Below, in pieces: positions 1 through 10,071 of a DNA stretch of 64,000 nt (position 1 is the first letter of the stretch; every line of letters begins with the position of its first letter). The notes below the pieces were generated by a model that saw only the letters and a list, made by a program, of their open reading frames with translations, searched no databases and was not told the DNA's origin. The DNA lies in contig CAWKIA010000045.1 of the NCBI GenBank assembly GCA_963849635.1, positions 186,001 to 250,000 on the forward strand, in the 5' to 3' direction. The DNA comes from CAVRUD01 sp963849635. GTDB lineage: Bacteria; Chloroflexota; Chloroflexia; Thermomicrobiales; UBA6265. The translations under genes were made by a program, and so were the position numbers.

Positions 1-1519
1 GATTGTCCAACTGGTTCCAAAGGGCGACCGCATCCGCCGAATAGCGCAGGCTCTCTTCGTCGTCCAACTCGACCATCGCCAAGATCGCGGCCGCGGAAAG
101 ACCCCTGGCCCGCGCCTCGACTGAGGCTCCGGCGCCGCGTTGGAGCGCACGCGTGACCCAGGATCGGCCCTCCGGCACGAGGCTGCGGGTCACAAAGAAT
201 CGCTCCATCCCCGCCGCGATCCGGAGCGCGATATCGATATCGTCCTGGGTCGCATCGGGCCGCAGGCTCCAACCGAGTGCGGACCGGATGTTGTCGAGAT
301 CCTGACCGAGCCGGGCTAACGACTCTGTCTCGCCGGCGCGGTATTCGGTCAGGTTCGCCTGTTCGACCAGATTGAGATACCAGCCCGCGTGTTGTTGGCG
401 GACCGTAAGGAGTTCGCCGCTGGCTTCCAGCCGTTCTTGTGCAAATTCACGCACGGTCTCCAGGGTGCGGAACCGGGTCTCCCCGCCCGGCTGCTCGTCC
501 TGTCGGACCAGGCCACCGTCGACCAAGTCGCTCAGGCCGTCGAGGACATCGCCGGCGGATCCGGAGACGGCCTCGGCCGCGTCGAGCGTGAATCCGCCCG
601 CGAAGACGGCGAGTTGCCGGAAGAGCGCCTGTTGCTCCGGGAGGAGGAGGTCATAGCTCCAGGCGATCGTGTCGCGCAGGGTCCGCTGCCGGTCTGGAAG
701 GTCACGTGGTCCGCCCGTGAGGACCTGCAACTGGCGATCGAGCCGAAGCAAGAGGGCTGCCGGTGAGAGCACCTTTGTCCGCGCGGCGGCCAGTTCGATC
801 GCCAGGGGCAGGCCGTCCAGGCGGCGGCAGATCTCGCTGACGACTGGAGCGTTGGTCGTGTCGACTACGAAGCTGGGTCGAACGGACTGGGCGCGGTGCG
901 TAAAGAGGGCGACCGCACCCTCGTCCTCCGAGGGAGCGTTATCGAGTGTGCATAGGGGGCCAGAGACCGCGAGCGGCGCGACCGGGAAGAGTTGCTCTCC
1001 GACGAGGCGCAGGGAGACCCGGCTCGTCGCCAGAATGGTGAGCATGGGGCACAGCGTGAGGAGTTCCGAGATGTCCGGCCCGGCGTCGACGACCTGCTCC
1101 AGATTGTCGAGAGCGATCAGTGTCGGTGTCCGTCCAATCGCAACCGCAAGCGATTCAACGACGCGACTCTCGCCTGCGTTCCAAACGCCGAGGGTCGAAG
1201 CGACCGCCGGGAGGACCAAGCTGGGGTCCCTGATGGGCGCCAACTCGACGAACCAGACTCCACCCGGAAAGGCGGCATGCAGGCCTGAGAGGACACGAAG
1301 GGCAAGCCGCGTCTTCCCGACTCCGCCAGGACCGGTCAGGGTGAGCAACCGGACGACGGGGTTGAGGATGGCCGCTCGAATCGCCGAGACTTCACGTTCC
1401 CGGCCAACGAACGACGTCAGCGGAACGGGCAACTGCTCCGAGGCACGCACCGAAGCCGGCGCAGAGAGCGGCGCAAGCGGAGCGGGCCGGCGAAGATCGA
1501 ACACGGCAAGGCTAGTCAT
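1..1519 (-). CDS. AfsR/LuxR-like NB-ARC ATPase regulator (3' end beyond window)
   Basis: The frame is open from an ATG at 1519 to the window edge, giving about 506 residues with no stop. An in-frame TAA lies immediately before the ATG, so there is no N-terminal DNA-binding domain upstream. Near residue 37 the protein has a SFVGRE entry motif, then a P-loop TGPGGVGKTRLA, a Walker-B-like LIALDNLEQV, the sensor segment LTILATSR, and GLPLAIELAAARTKVL with DTIAWSYDLL, all typical of the NB-ARC ATPase of bacterial transcriptional regulators. The region toward the edge looks like the start of helical TPR repeats. Family members often carry a LuxR HTH at the far C-terminus, which would lie outside the window. 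It is a paralogue of the gene at 7449-9867. No clear Shine-Dalgarno is visible. The regulated genes are unknown. Confidence 0.85.
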   Translation of the reverse strand, partial: MTSLAVFDLRRPAPLAPLSAPASVRASEQLPVPLTSFVGREREVSAIRAAILNPVVRLLTLTGPGGVGKTRLALRVLSGLHAAFPGGVWFVELAPIRDPSLVLPAVASTLGVWNAGESRVVESLAVAIGRTPTLIALDNLEQVVDAGPDISELLTLCPMLTILATSRVSLRLVGEQLFPVAPLAVSGPLCTLDNAPSEDEGAVALFTHRAQSVRPSFVVDTTNAPVVSEICRRLDGLPLAIELAAARTKVLSPAALLLRLDRQLQVLTGGPRDLPDRQRTLRDTIAWSYDLLLPEQQALFRQLAVFAGGFTLDAAEAVSGSAGDVLDGLSDLVDGGLVRQDEQPGGETRFRTLETVREFAQERLEASGELLTVRQQHAGWYLNLVEQANLTEYRAGETESLARLGQDLDNIRSALGWSLRPDATQDDIDIALRIAAGMERFFVTRSLVPEGRSWVTRALQRGAGASVEARARGLSAAAILAMVELDDEESLRYSADAVALWNQLDN

Positions 1520-1633
1520 TTATGCGCCAGGCTTTCGGGCCTCAGGACGAAGAATTCGCTGATAATCGTACAGGATCGACAGGACGAGAGCTTAGCCGCC
1601 GGGGTGCATGCGATGTGGGCGGATACCGACGCG

Positions 1634-2704
1634 CTAGTCTCGTCGGGGATCCCGGCTGACGCCACCACCATTGCGGGATGTCATACCGCGGTTGCGATCC
1701 ATGAGGTTCTTGCGGCCCTTGCCGAGTCCGCCAAAGAGCATCCGGCCCAGTTGGTCGGAGATATTGCCGGCGGCGGTCAGCTCGTTCTCGGTGCTCTGCA
1801 GCAACTCACCCTCGCGGTTGGTCTGGGTCGACCACTCGGCCCGGGCATCCCGCGCGCCATCGAAGAAGGCGAGCAGTTTTTCGGGGGCGTCCTCGGCGTC
1901 CGAGCCGATCGTCTCGCGGATGTCCTGGAGGGCGGCGATGTAGGTATCAAGCCAGCGGCCGACCGCCTCCTTGTTGGTGACGACGATGTCGCGGTGCATG
2001 GCGGGGCTGCCGGCGGCCAGGCGGGTGACGTCGCGGAAGCCGGTCGCGGACAGTGTCTTCATGTCGCGCCAGGAGGAGTCCGAACTGGTTGCCTTCATCA
2101 GGGTGGCGGAGAGGACGAACGGCAGGTGGCTGACACCCGCGACGAATGCGTCGTGTTCATTGGGGTCGACGAAGTAGGGCTCGGCGCCGACGGCGGCGAT
2201 GATGCCGAGGACGTTGCGGATGGCGTCTTCGCCGGCGTTGACCGAGGGGCAGACGCACCAGGTCGCGGCCTTGAAGAGATCGGCCTCGGCGGCCTCGATG
2301 CTCTGCGACTTGCCGGCCATGGGATGTCCGCCAATGAAGCTGACCGTGCGCGGGAGCAACTCATCTGCCCAGGCCAGGATCTGGGCCTTGGTCGAGCTGA
2401 CGTCGGTGACGACCGCGCCCGATTTCAGGTGCGGGGCGATGTCGACGAAGATTTCGCGAGCGGCGAGCACCGGGGTGGAGATGATGATGATGTCGGCATT
2501 CTTGACCGCGTTGACCAGGTTCCACTCGGTCTTGTCGACGGCGTTGATCTTCTTGGCGTAGGACTGCTGCTCGAGATCGGTGTCGAAGCCGGTGATCTCC
2601 AGGGCATCATTCCCGCCCTTGGCGTTCTGCGCCGACCAGCGCCGCAATCCGAGCCCGATCGAGCCGCCGATAAGCCCTAGTCCGATGATTGTGACACGCT
2701 GCAT
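1634..2704 (-). CDS. tyrA: Prephenate dehydrogenase (TyrA family)
   Basis: This is an NAD(P)-dependent prephenate dehydrogenase of tyrosine biosynthesis, 356 residues from the ATG at 2704. AAAGG lies 8 bases before that ATG, so I prefer it to the upstream TTG at 2725. The N-terminus VTIIGLGLIGGSIGLGL is the dinucleotide-binding Rossmann loop. DVSSTKAQIL, FIGGHPMAGKSQSG-like (here GGHPMAGKSQSIEAAE) and the HDAFVAGVSHLPFVLS segment are the conserved core and helical dimerisation domain. No ACT domain is evident. The C-terminal ~25 residues are basic and low-complexity and may be a tail or the product of an undetected shift. No other aromatic-pathway gene lies beside it here. Confidence 0.9.
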   Translation of the reverse strand: MQRVTIIGLGLIGGSIGLGLRRWSAQNAKGGNDALEITGFDTDLEQQSYAKKINAVDKTEWNLVNAVKNADIIIISTPVLAAREIFVDIAPHLKSGAVVTDVSSTKAQILAWADELLPRTVSFIGGHPMAGKSQSIEAAEADLFKAATWCVCPSVNAGEDAIRNVLGIIAAVGAEPYFVDPNEHDAFVAGVSHLPFVLSATLMKATSSDSSWRDMKTLSATGFRDVTRLAAGSPAMHRDIVVTNKEAVGRWLDTYIAALQDIRETIGSDAEDAPEKLLAFFDGARDARAEWSTQTNREGELLQSTENELTAAGNISDQLGRMLFGGLGKGRKNLMDRNRGMTSRNGGGVSRDPRRD

Positions 2705-2883
2705 ATGTTGGGCCTTTCTGCTCAATCGGATCGCCAGGAAGCGGAGCGGGACTATTCCTGGTAATGGCTCAGTATCGATCTCACGGATCCAACCGGTTCG
2801 TATCCATCTTCAGATCTCGACTTGGACCCAGATGTCGCCATCTTGAGCTGGGATTGTCCGCGGCGTCCGTTTCGCCGGTTGAG

Positions 2884-3354
2884 TCAAGGTGTAGCCGGTG
2901 GGATAGCGAAGAGGACCGTAGCATGGCTTGTTGAAGACGTGTTCGGTTCTCGGAAGATTGATCTGAGCATCGCTGTTCGATTGAAGATCCGGATCGAAAC
3001 CTCTGACTCTTCAGTTGGTTCCGGGTCGTCTTCTTCCTCGTCGTCTGGCGGCGCCTCATCGTCATCCGAGGCAGCTTCCTCGTCATCGGACGGTTCTTCG
3101 GTCGGGGCTGGTTCTTCCTCGTCGTCATCGGCCGGGGGTTCGGTCGGGTCAGGGGCGGCGACGACGCGGGCTTCTTCTTCGGGAGGGTCCTGGGTGATGA
3201 AGTCGCTGATGTAGGGCTGGAGTTGGACATAGATCGTGACGAAGCCCGCGATGCAGATGGCAATAGCCAGAGCCATCGAGACGCCGACGGTAAAGCCCGA
3301 ACGTCTTGAGTGCTGCCGGAGCCTATTGGAAAGTGATCGGGGGGTCGCCATCAT
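2884..3354 (-). CDS. Single-pass membrane protein with acidic linker
   Basis: I do not recognise the family. The start is bounded by an in-frame stop just upstream of two ATGs at 3354 and 3351. Residues about 22-45 form one hydrophobic helix (VSMALAIAICIAGFVTIYV) after a basic N-terminus, so the rest is likely outside the cell. Residues about 57-117 are almost wholly D, E, P, T and A. The annotated tail (about 40 residues) looks unnatural. In another frame the same DNA encodes a plausible tail with YGPLRYPTGYTLTQPA and ending DGDIWVQVEI before a stop near 2817, so a one-base error near 2990 may hide a small folded C-terminal domain. Confidence 0.55.
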   Translation of the reverse strand: MMATPRSLSNRLRQHSRRSGFTVGVSMALAIAICIAGFVTIYVQLQPYISDFITQDPPEEEARVVAAPDPTEPPADDDEEEPAPTEEPSDDEEAASDDDEAPPDDEEEDDPEPTEESEVSIRIFNRTAMLRSIFREPNTSSTSHATVLFAIPPATP

Positions 3355-3529
3355 CTACATTCCGCGGTCGAACGTGCGGCGCATGGGGCGCGCCAAGCCA
3401 GGCGTGGTGGGCTGGACCGCGGGGCGGAGTATAGCACGGGCTTCATCTCCTCCTCTCGGACGGCGGCACCAGACGTTTCCGGTAACGCCAGAGGGCCGGA
3501 TTGGGTTTCTGGTGAATCGGAAACGGCCG

Positions 3530-3790
3530 CGTTCGGCGTTCGGCGTTCGGCATCCGGCGTCGGGGTGTATCGATGCTGCCCCGGCCCACCCCGTCATCCC
3601 GAGTTGTCGAGGGATCTCGACGGAGATGGTGTTTCGATGGTGCCGCCGTGTGCACGAACGCAACGCCATTCTCTCGGGGGCCGGGGCTACGTCGTGGCCA
3701 CCCGTCTTCGATCCTCGACAGGCTCGGGATGACAGGTGGCGGCGGGGCGACCGCGATACTCCCCGAACGCCGAACGCCAAACGAACGCCA
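3530..3790. repeat. Composite inverted-repeat element with heptamer arms
   Basis: The 519-base gap 3355-3873 holds this nested element and no gene I can support. The outer arms are about three tandem copies of GTTCGGC (from about 3530) and the inverted GCCGAAC units (to about 3790). The inner arms are GTCATCCCGAGTTGTCGAGG (about 3593) and CCTCGACAGGCTCGGGATGAC (about 3713-3733). The inner arm recurs at 24384 and 38785. Confidence 0.8.
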
Positions 3791-3873
3791 TTGCGCGCCG
3801 CCGTGCTCGACCATAGACTCAGGCGTCTCGAAGAAGGTCGAAGGATCGGCGCGGAGTCGGGGAGGGGTGAGAA

Positions 3874-4851
3874 ATGCTGGCATTGTCTCGGGAGGATGTG
3901 CGCCGGCTGGTGCCGATGGCGGACGCCGTGGAGCTGATGAAGGTCGCTTTTGCCGAGCTTTCGGCAGGAAAAGCCATATCGCCTATTCGGACGGTGATTC
4001 CGGTCACCGCGTTCCAGGGCGATTCCCTGTTCATGCCCGCCTATGTGCCTGCCGCCAATGCCCTCGGGGTCAAGGTGGTCAATGTCTTCCGGCAGAACCC
4101 GCAGAGGGGCCTGCCGCTGATCCATGCCGTGGTCCTGCTGTCCGATCCCGAGACGGGGCAGCCGCTGGCCATCCTCGATGGCTCCTACCTGACCGCGCTG
4201 CGTACGGGTGCGGTCTCGGGAGCGGCCACAGACCTGTTGTCCCGGCCCGATAGCAAGACGCTCGTCGTGATCGGCACCGGGGTCCAGGGTGTCACCCAGG
4301 CCGCCGCCGTCTGCACCGTGCGCCCGATCGAGCGGATCATTGGCGTGGATATGCAAGAGGCGTCACTGGCTCGGTACAAGGAGGCGATCGGACGGGACTG
4401 GCCCGATCTGGCCGACCGGCTGGAGACGACGACTGACGCCGGGATCGTGGCCGAGGCGGACATCGTCTGTACCGCCACGACCTCGCGCACGCCTGTCTTC
4501 GACGACGCGCTGATCCGGCCCGGAACGCACATCAATGCGGTCGGCGCCTACACGCCCGAGATGCAGGAGCTGCCGGCGGCCACGGTGGCCAGGGCGACCC
4601 TGGTGGTCGATGCTACCGAGGCCGCCCTTGAGGAAGCTGGTGATCTCATCGCGCCCCTTCGGGACGGGCTCGTCGGCCACGAGCACTTTGAGCGTGAGCT
4701 TGGGATGGTCGTCGCTGGAAATGCCCCAGGGAGGACCAGCGACGACGAAGTGACGCTGTTCAAGTCGGTGGGCAATGCGGTGCAGGATGTGTCGGTTGGC
4801 AAGCTCGCTGTCGATCGGGCGCTGGCGGCAGGGTATCGGGATGAGGATTGA
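3874..4851 (+). CDS. Ornithine cyclodeaminase / mu-crystallin family enzyme
   Basis: 325 residues, the usual size for the family, which contains ornithine cyclodeaminase, alanine dehydrogenase and imine reductases. The start ATG has GGAGGGGTGAGAA before it. Visible motifs are FMPAYVPAANALGVKVVNVF and LDGSYLTALRTGAVSGAATDLL (substrate and catalytic region), then the NAD-binding turn VVIGTGVQGVTQAAAV, and ADIVCTATTSRTPVF with GTHINAVGAYTPEMQELP. The family is clear but the substrate cannot be told from sequence. It stands alone between two repeat elements and converges on nuoF. Confidence 0.88.
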   Translation: MLALSREDVRRLVPMADAVELMKVAFAELSAGKAISPIRTVIPVTAFQGDSLFMPAYVPAANALGVKVVNVFRQNPQRGLPLIHAVVLLSDPETGQPLAILDGSYLTALRTGAVSGAATDLLSRPDSKTLVVIGTGVQGVTQAAAVCTVRPIERIIGVDMQEASLARYKEAIGRDWPDLADRLETTTDAGIVAEADIVCTATTSRTPVFDDALIRPGTHINAVGAYTPEMQELPAATVARATLVVDATEAALEEAGDLIAPLRDGLVGHEHFERELGMVVAGNAPGRTSDDEVTLFKSVGNAVQDVSVGKLAVDRALAAGYRDED

Positions 4852-4883
4852 GTTGGGGTAGGTGGAGAGCGTGCCGCCTGATG

Positions 4884-4909
4884 CCCCTCTCCACCGCAGT
4901 GGAGAGGGG
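4884..4909. terminator. Hairpin between convergent genes
   Basis: CCCCTCTCCAC and GTGGAGAGGGG form a perfect 11-bp stem with a CGCA loop, followed by TAGGGGGTGAGG. It lies between the convergent cyclodeaminase-family gene and nuoF. There is no T-run, so it may act as a bidirectional hairpin or simply be one of the dispersed palindromes of this genome. Confidence 0.5.
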
Positions 4910-4928
4910 GTAGGGGGTGAGGTCCTCT

Positions 4929-6667
4929 CTAGTCCCCCGCCGCCAGCACCGGCGTCTCCGCCGCGATCGGACAGGTCCCAGCCGGGCAGACGCCGTCGAT
5001 GATGTGGGCGCGGAACTCGTCCTCGTACTGCTTGATCATGCCCAGGACGGGTTCCGGGGCGACCTGGCCGAGGCCGCAGAGCGAAAGTTCGATGATGTGC
5101 TTGCTGGTGCGCTGGATCAGCGTCAGGTCATCCAGGGTGCCGCGGCCGAGGCGGATGCGGTCGAGGATCTCGACCAGTGCTGGATTGCCGAGGCGGCAGG
5201 GGACGCACTTCGAGCAGGACTCGTAGCGGTTGAAGGCCGTCAGGTAGCGGGCGAAGTCGACGGCGCAGACGTTCGTGTCGAAGACGACGAAACCGCCGGA
5301 GCCGAGCATGCCGCCCGACGACGTCAGGGAGTCGAAATCGACCGGGAGGTGGAAGTGCTCCTCCGTCAACGGCCCGGCGGAGACTCCGCCGGTCTGGATA
5401 CCCTTGAAGGTGAGGCCGTCGCGCATCCCGCCCCAGATCTCATTGAAGAGGACGCCGAGGTTGATGCCCATCGGCACTTCGATCAGGCCAGGGGTTTTCA
5501 TTGGTCCCTGGACCGTCATCAGCTTCGTGCCGGTGCTCTTCTCGGTGCCGATGCTGGCGAACCACTCGCCGCCCTTGTTGATGATGTCGCGAATGTTGGC
5601 GACCGTTTCGGTGTTGTTGGCGACCGTCGGGCGCTTCCAGATGCCCTCTTCGACCGAGCGCGGCGGCTTGGTGCGGGGCTGGCCGCGGACGCCCATGACC
5701 GAGTACATCAGGGCCGAGCCTTCGCCGCAGATGTAGGCGCCGCCGCCGGTGCGGACCCGGAAGGCGACATCCTTGCCGCTGCCGAGGACGTTCTTGCCGA
5801 TCAGGCCGAGGCGCTCGGCGTCGGCGACGGCCCGGCGGAAGCGCTTGATGGCGAGCGGGTACTCGCCGCCGATGTAGTTGTAGCCCCGCTCGGCGCCGAC
5901 GCAGACGCAGGCGATGAGCAGCCCTTCGAGGATGCGATGGGGATCGCCTTCGTGGATGCGGCGATCCTTGTAGACGTTCGGCTCGCCTTCGTGCGAGTTG
6001 CAGACGACGTACTTCGGGGTCGGCGCGAGCCTTGCGGCCGCTCTCCCACTTGATGCCGGCCGGGAAGCCCGCTCCACCGCGGCCGCGAAGGGTCGCGGCG
6101 GTGACCTCGGCGATAGCGTCTTCCGCCGACATCTCGAACAGCACCTTGAAGTAGGCGCTGTAGGCCCCGCGGGCGATGGCCTCTTCGATCGAGTCCGGGT
6201 CGATGATGCCAACATCGGCCAGGACGATGCGCTGCTGGTACTTGAAGAACGGGTGCGAATCAGTGAGGGGATATCGCCGAAGCCCTCAGAGCCCCGCACG
6301 CCGACGGCCCGGTCCCGCAATTCGCCGTTGAGGAGCGCGGGGACATCTTGGGTTCGATGTTGCCGTAGACGATCGGTGGTTCGCCCGGGCGTTTGATTTC
6401 GACCCAGGGCTCCATCCAGATAGCGCCATTGCCGCTCGACTTGCGCACGATGGCGTCTGTGCCGCTGAGGGCAAGCTCGCAGGCGGCGAAGACGTTGGCG
6501 GCGCCCTTCGCCAAGGACGAGCTATCCAGCCCGACCGTGACGACGTAGCTGGTGTCTGCCCAGGTAGCGTTCCATTTCGAGGTGCAACCGGCTTGGAACG
6601 CTTCGAACTCGGCGCGGCTCGTCAGGCGAGAAAGCTCAGTGACGGGAAGAGTTTCGGGATGTGCCAC
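4929..6667 (-). CDS. nuoF: NADH-binding NuoF/HoxF-type flavoprotein, three apparent frameshifts
   Basis: This is the FMN and 4Fe-4S subunit that oxidises NADH in complex I-like and soluble dehydrogenases. It starts at a GTG at 6667 with AGGAGG six bases upstream. The corrected product is about 579 residues. Its N-terminal region resembles the thioredoxin-like extension seen in some NuoF relatives, then comes RGRGGAGFPAGIKW (FMN/NADH loop), NSHEGEP, GGGAYICGEGSALM, and the cluster ligands ESCSKCVPCRLG with the fourth Cys in LSLCGLG. Three single-base shifts break the frame: near 6345 (one base missing after IEPK), near 6270 (one C missing from a C-run) and near 6030 (one extra C). All conserved motifs survive on both sides, so I read these as sequence errors. 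It lies 10 bases after nuoE, and no nuoG follows. Confidence 0.88.
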
Positions 6668-6677
6668 GAGCGGCCTC

Positions 6678-7235
6678 CTAGCCGTGAGATCCGGCCCAGG
6701 CTGGCTGAGCGGGCTTTTCGCCGTGCTCGTCCCGATACCGGGCGATGGCGCGCTGGATGACGTCGGAGAGCTTGTCCGGCGTGAGATCACCGTGGTAATC
6801 GGCGTCGAGTTTGACCAGAGGGGCGCGGTCGCAGACGCCCAGGCAGCCATTCACGACCTGGACGGTCAGCTCGCCGTCGGCGGTCGTCTCGCCGTCCTGG
6901 ATGCCGTAGCGGTCGCTCAGGCTCTGGACCAACTGTTGCGAGCCGAGAGCGTAGCAGGACATGCCGTGGCAGAGGAGCATAAAGTGGGTGCCGCGGGGCT
7001 CGGTGCGGAAGTCGGCGTAGAACGTGAGCAGCCCGTAGACGCGGTTGATGGACGTCCCGAGGTGGTCGGCCACAAGCTGGGCGGCTTCGGGGGAGACCCA
7101 GCCAAAGTGCTCATTGATCTCCTGCAAGGCGTGGAGGATGAGCTCCTGGGCTTCTTGGAAGTCGTTGTAGGTAATGTGGGACAAAAGTTCCCGCACGACC
7201 GCGAGATCGATCTCGCCCGCCGTTGCGTGCGTCAC
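6678..7235 (-). CDS. nuoE: NuoE-type 2Fe-2S thioredoxin-like subunit
   Basis: 185 residues, the usual size for the 24-kDa subunit. It carries one 2Fe-2S cluster in a thioredoxin-like fold and pairs with NuoF. The four ligands are visible as C89 and C94 (LLCHGMSC) and C131 and C135 (NGCLGVC). The helical N-terminus HALQEINEHFGWVSPEAAQL is also typical. The start is a GTG with AAGGGGA upstream. It forms a two-gene unit with nuoF. Because no catalytic large subunit is linked, the pair may serve complex I encoded elsewhere, or act as the diaphorase module of a formate dehydrogenase or similar enzyme. Confidence 0.93.
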   Translation of the reverse strand: MTHATAGEIDLAVVRELLSHITYNDFQEAQELILHALQEINEHFGWVSPEAAQLVADHLGTSINRVYGLLTFYADFRTEPRGTHFMLLCHGMSCYALGSQQLVQSLSDRYGIQDGETTADGELTVQVVNGCLGVCDRAPLVKLDADYHGDLTPDKLSDVIQRAIARYRDEHGEKPAQPAWAGSHG

Positions 7236-7448
7236 GGACTATCCCCTTCCGACCGAACGGCGGAATGTTCGGCCCGATCGCCGGTTCCGCCCGTGGCAAT
7301 CGCCGCTCGCACGTGATGATTCTCACGATCAAGCGGCTCATCAGGGAGTATAGGAAGGCCCTGGAAAGGCGTCAACGCGACGAGAGCATTGGCCTATGGC
7401 GTGAAAGCGGGACACCTCGCTGAATCAGTCTGAATCGCCGATGCGTGC

Positions 7449-9867
7449 TCATACGCGGTGCGATGCCGCAAAGAGGGAAGCTTCTGGATTGAGGGCGAGG
7501 TCAATCGCGTCAGCGATTTCCAGATCTTCTCCGGCAACCCAATGGTGCTCGAATGCCGAGTCGCCGAGCTGAGCCTGTACTTCGGCGATGTACCGGCCGT
7601 TGAATTCCGTATCGTTTGGAGGCAGGGCTGAGCCGATGCGCTCTCGCTCGTGAGATGCGGCGGCGAAGAGCCGGACGGCTCGCTCGGGTTGGTGCTGTGC
7701 CGCCGCCAGGAGGGCGAAGTTCTCCAGGCATTTTGCCAGCGCGGAGGGGTTCGTCAATTCGCGGCGGATTGTCAGGGCTTCCGCTTGCAGTTCGGTCGCG
7801 ACGGCGTAGTTACCCCGAGCGAACTCGACGAGGCCAGCATTACCGAGTACATACGCAATGCTGTCGGCGGATTTCCGGCGGCGAGCGATCCCCAGAGCCT
7901 CGGCGTACAGGTCCGCCGCCTTGTCGAGGTTGCCCCGGAAATAGTGGATGAGGCCCAGGTTGTTGAGCATGAACCCGATAAAGGTCTCGTCGCTCAGTGC
8001 GCGGAACTCGGTGAGGGCCCGCTCGTAGGAGGCGATCGCTCGGTCGTAGTCGAACACGGCGTCGGCGACCAGCCCGAGGTTCCCGTACGAGTAGCCGATG
8101 CCTCGCCGGTCGCTGATCGCTTCGAACGCCTCCAATGCCTCGAGCCAATCGCGCTCCGCCGCGATGTAGTCACCCCGGAAGTAGGCCATGACGCCCGCCC
8201 CGAGCAAGGCATTGCCGCGCAGGTCTGGAGCCGTGGCATGGGGAAGGACAAGCGCGGCGGCGATCCATCTGTCCCCCTCCTCGTACCGGCCACTGGTTGC
8301 CCAAAAGCGATAGAGCGAGCCGCAGAGTTTGAGCGCGATTTCGGCGTCTTCAGCGCCGAGCGACCAGGTGAGGGCGGCGCGGATGTTGGCGATCTCGCGC
8401 GAAAGCCGTCCAAACCAGATCTCCTGGTCCGGACCGGTCAGTTCGGGTTCGGCCCGCCTGACGAGATCGAGAACCCAGCTGGCGTGTGCCCGAGCCATTA
8501 CGAGGTCGGCGCCGGAGGCGGCGAGCCGCTCCCGGCCGAACTCTCTGATCGTCTCCAGCATGCCGAATCTGGGTGAGATGCCGTCGTCCGGTATCCGGTG
8601 GATCAGGCTCTGATCGACCAGCGCGGTGATCGTCTCGAGAATGTCGCAACTGGTTCCAGATTGGACGTCCCGAGTCTGATTGCCGGCTGCGACGGTTTCG
8701 ATGCCGTCGAGCGGGCAACCTCCGGCAAAGATCGAGAGTTGTTCGAACAGGACTTTTTCCGTGGCTGGAGGAGGTCATAGCTCCAAGCGATTGCTGCCCG
8801 GATCGCATGATGGCGAGGGGGTAGGTCGCGAGGGCCGTCAGTCAGCAGGGGAAGCCGGGCGGAGAGGCGGGCGAGCAGCGCCGCCGGAGTAAGCACCTTC
8901 ACCCGGGCCGCCGCGAGTTCGATGGCGAGGGGCAACCCTTCCAGACGCCGGGCGATCTCGGCGATGTCTTCGGCATTCTCCGCCGTCAATGCAAAGGACC
9001 TGTCGGCCGCTTCTGCCCGCTGGACGAACAGCTCGATGGCCGGAACCCGCTGGAGTTCCTCCAGAGCCGGGAGTCGGCCTTCGTCCGGCATGCTCAATGG
9101 ACCGATCCGGAGTTCGCGTTCGGCGCTGATCTTGAGCGGGGCTCGACCCGTGGTCAACACGGTTAGGCGGGGACAGGTGGCAAGGAGTAAGGCGATCTGA
9201 GGGGCTGCGGCGGTCACGTGCTCGATATTGTCGAGCAGCAGCAGGAGCTGACGGTCGCCCAGCGCGCCAAGTTAGGCGGTCGAACAAGGGTGTCTCACCC
9301 GCCTCGCTCACGCCCACCGCGCTGGCGATGGCAGAAACCACCAGGGCGGATCCTGGAGGGGCGCTAAATCGACGAAGGCCACGCCGTCCTGGTACCGGCC
9401 GGCGACCTCTCTGCCTACGTCGATCGCAAGCCGAGTCTTGCCGACGCCGCCGGGGCCGAGGAGCGTGAGGCAGCGCACGTCGGACTGCACCAGCAGAGTG
9501 ACGGCGGTTGCTCGGTCCTTGATCCGGCCGACGATCGGTGTCGGCGGTACGGGCAACGCACTCAGGCAAAGGGCCGAGGCTGGTGGAGTTGGTGGAGGTA
9601 GGTGTTTCTGGCCGCGCGCAACCGCAACAAAGTCGTCCCGCTCTGATCCTGTCAGCCCCAGGGCATCGCAGAGCAACCGGACGGTCTCGCGGCGCGGTCT
9701 CTGGATCGTGCCGCGCTCCAGGTCGCTGATCAGCCTGGCGCTGACGGACGCGGCCTCCGCGAGTCGACTCCTGGCGTGTGATCCGCCTCGATGCGCAGCC
9801 TTTTGAGGAGGTTGCGAAAAGGTACCGGCGCTTCCGGGATCATTAGCTGGTGATCCATCGTGGCCAT
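7449..9867 (-). CDS. XRE-HTH / NB-ARC / TPR transcriptional regulator, four apparent frameshifts
   Basis: A start ATG at 9867 sits six bases after AGGAGGT. After correcting four single-base shifts (near 9785, 9335, 9273 and 8765: three deletions and one insertion, which restore an integer number of codons) the product is about 806 residues. Order: an N-terminal helix-turn-helix of the XRE type (FRNLLKRLRIEA, SVSARLISDLERGTIQRP), an NB-ARC ATPase with IVGRIKDR and LTLLGPGGVGKTRLA, DNIEHVTAAAPQIALL, LEGLPLAIELAAARVKVL and AIAWSYDLL, then TPR-like helical pairs with repeated GNLG and NNLGLIHYFRGNLDKA segments. It is the second member of this class in the window. Four lesions are more than in other genes, so real decay is possible, but conserved motifs are intact. 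Targets are unknown. Confidence 0.8.
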
Positions 9868-10071
9868 CGGCGTACCTCCTGCGAGGTCGCGGAATCGCTT
9901 CGCCGTCACCGAATCAGGCTTCGATCCTACCAGATCCATGAGGAATTGAAGGTAGGAAGGTACGCCCAAAACTGTGGGTTTCCTTCGTGGTGTCCGGTGA
10001 GGTGCGACTGCAAACTCGGTTCAACATCTGATTGTCGATGAGGTCGTGACGCAATCGTGACTGGAGAAAGC

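Noticed and set aside
372..1562. Plus-strand open frames of 94, 125 and 297 codons
   Set aside because: They are Arg/Ser-rich antisense shadows of the NB-ARC gene, whose minus-strand frame has intact motifs throughout.
1604..2680. 358-codon plus-strand frame opposite tyrA
   Set aside because: Antisense reading of tyrA; Gly/Asp/Val-rich composition typical of high-GC shadows.
3355..4356. 333-codon minus-strand frame
   Set aside because: Covers a repeat element and runs antisense through the cyclodeaminase-family gene; no natural composition.
4929..9867. nuoF and the NB-ARC gene as true pseudogenes
   Set aside because: Shifts are single bases, often in homopolymers, with conserved residues intact, and similar lesions hit other conserved genes, so error is the simpler reading.
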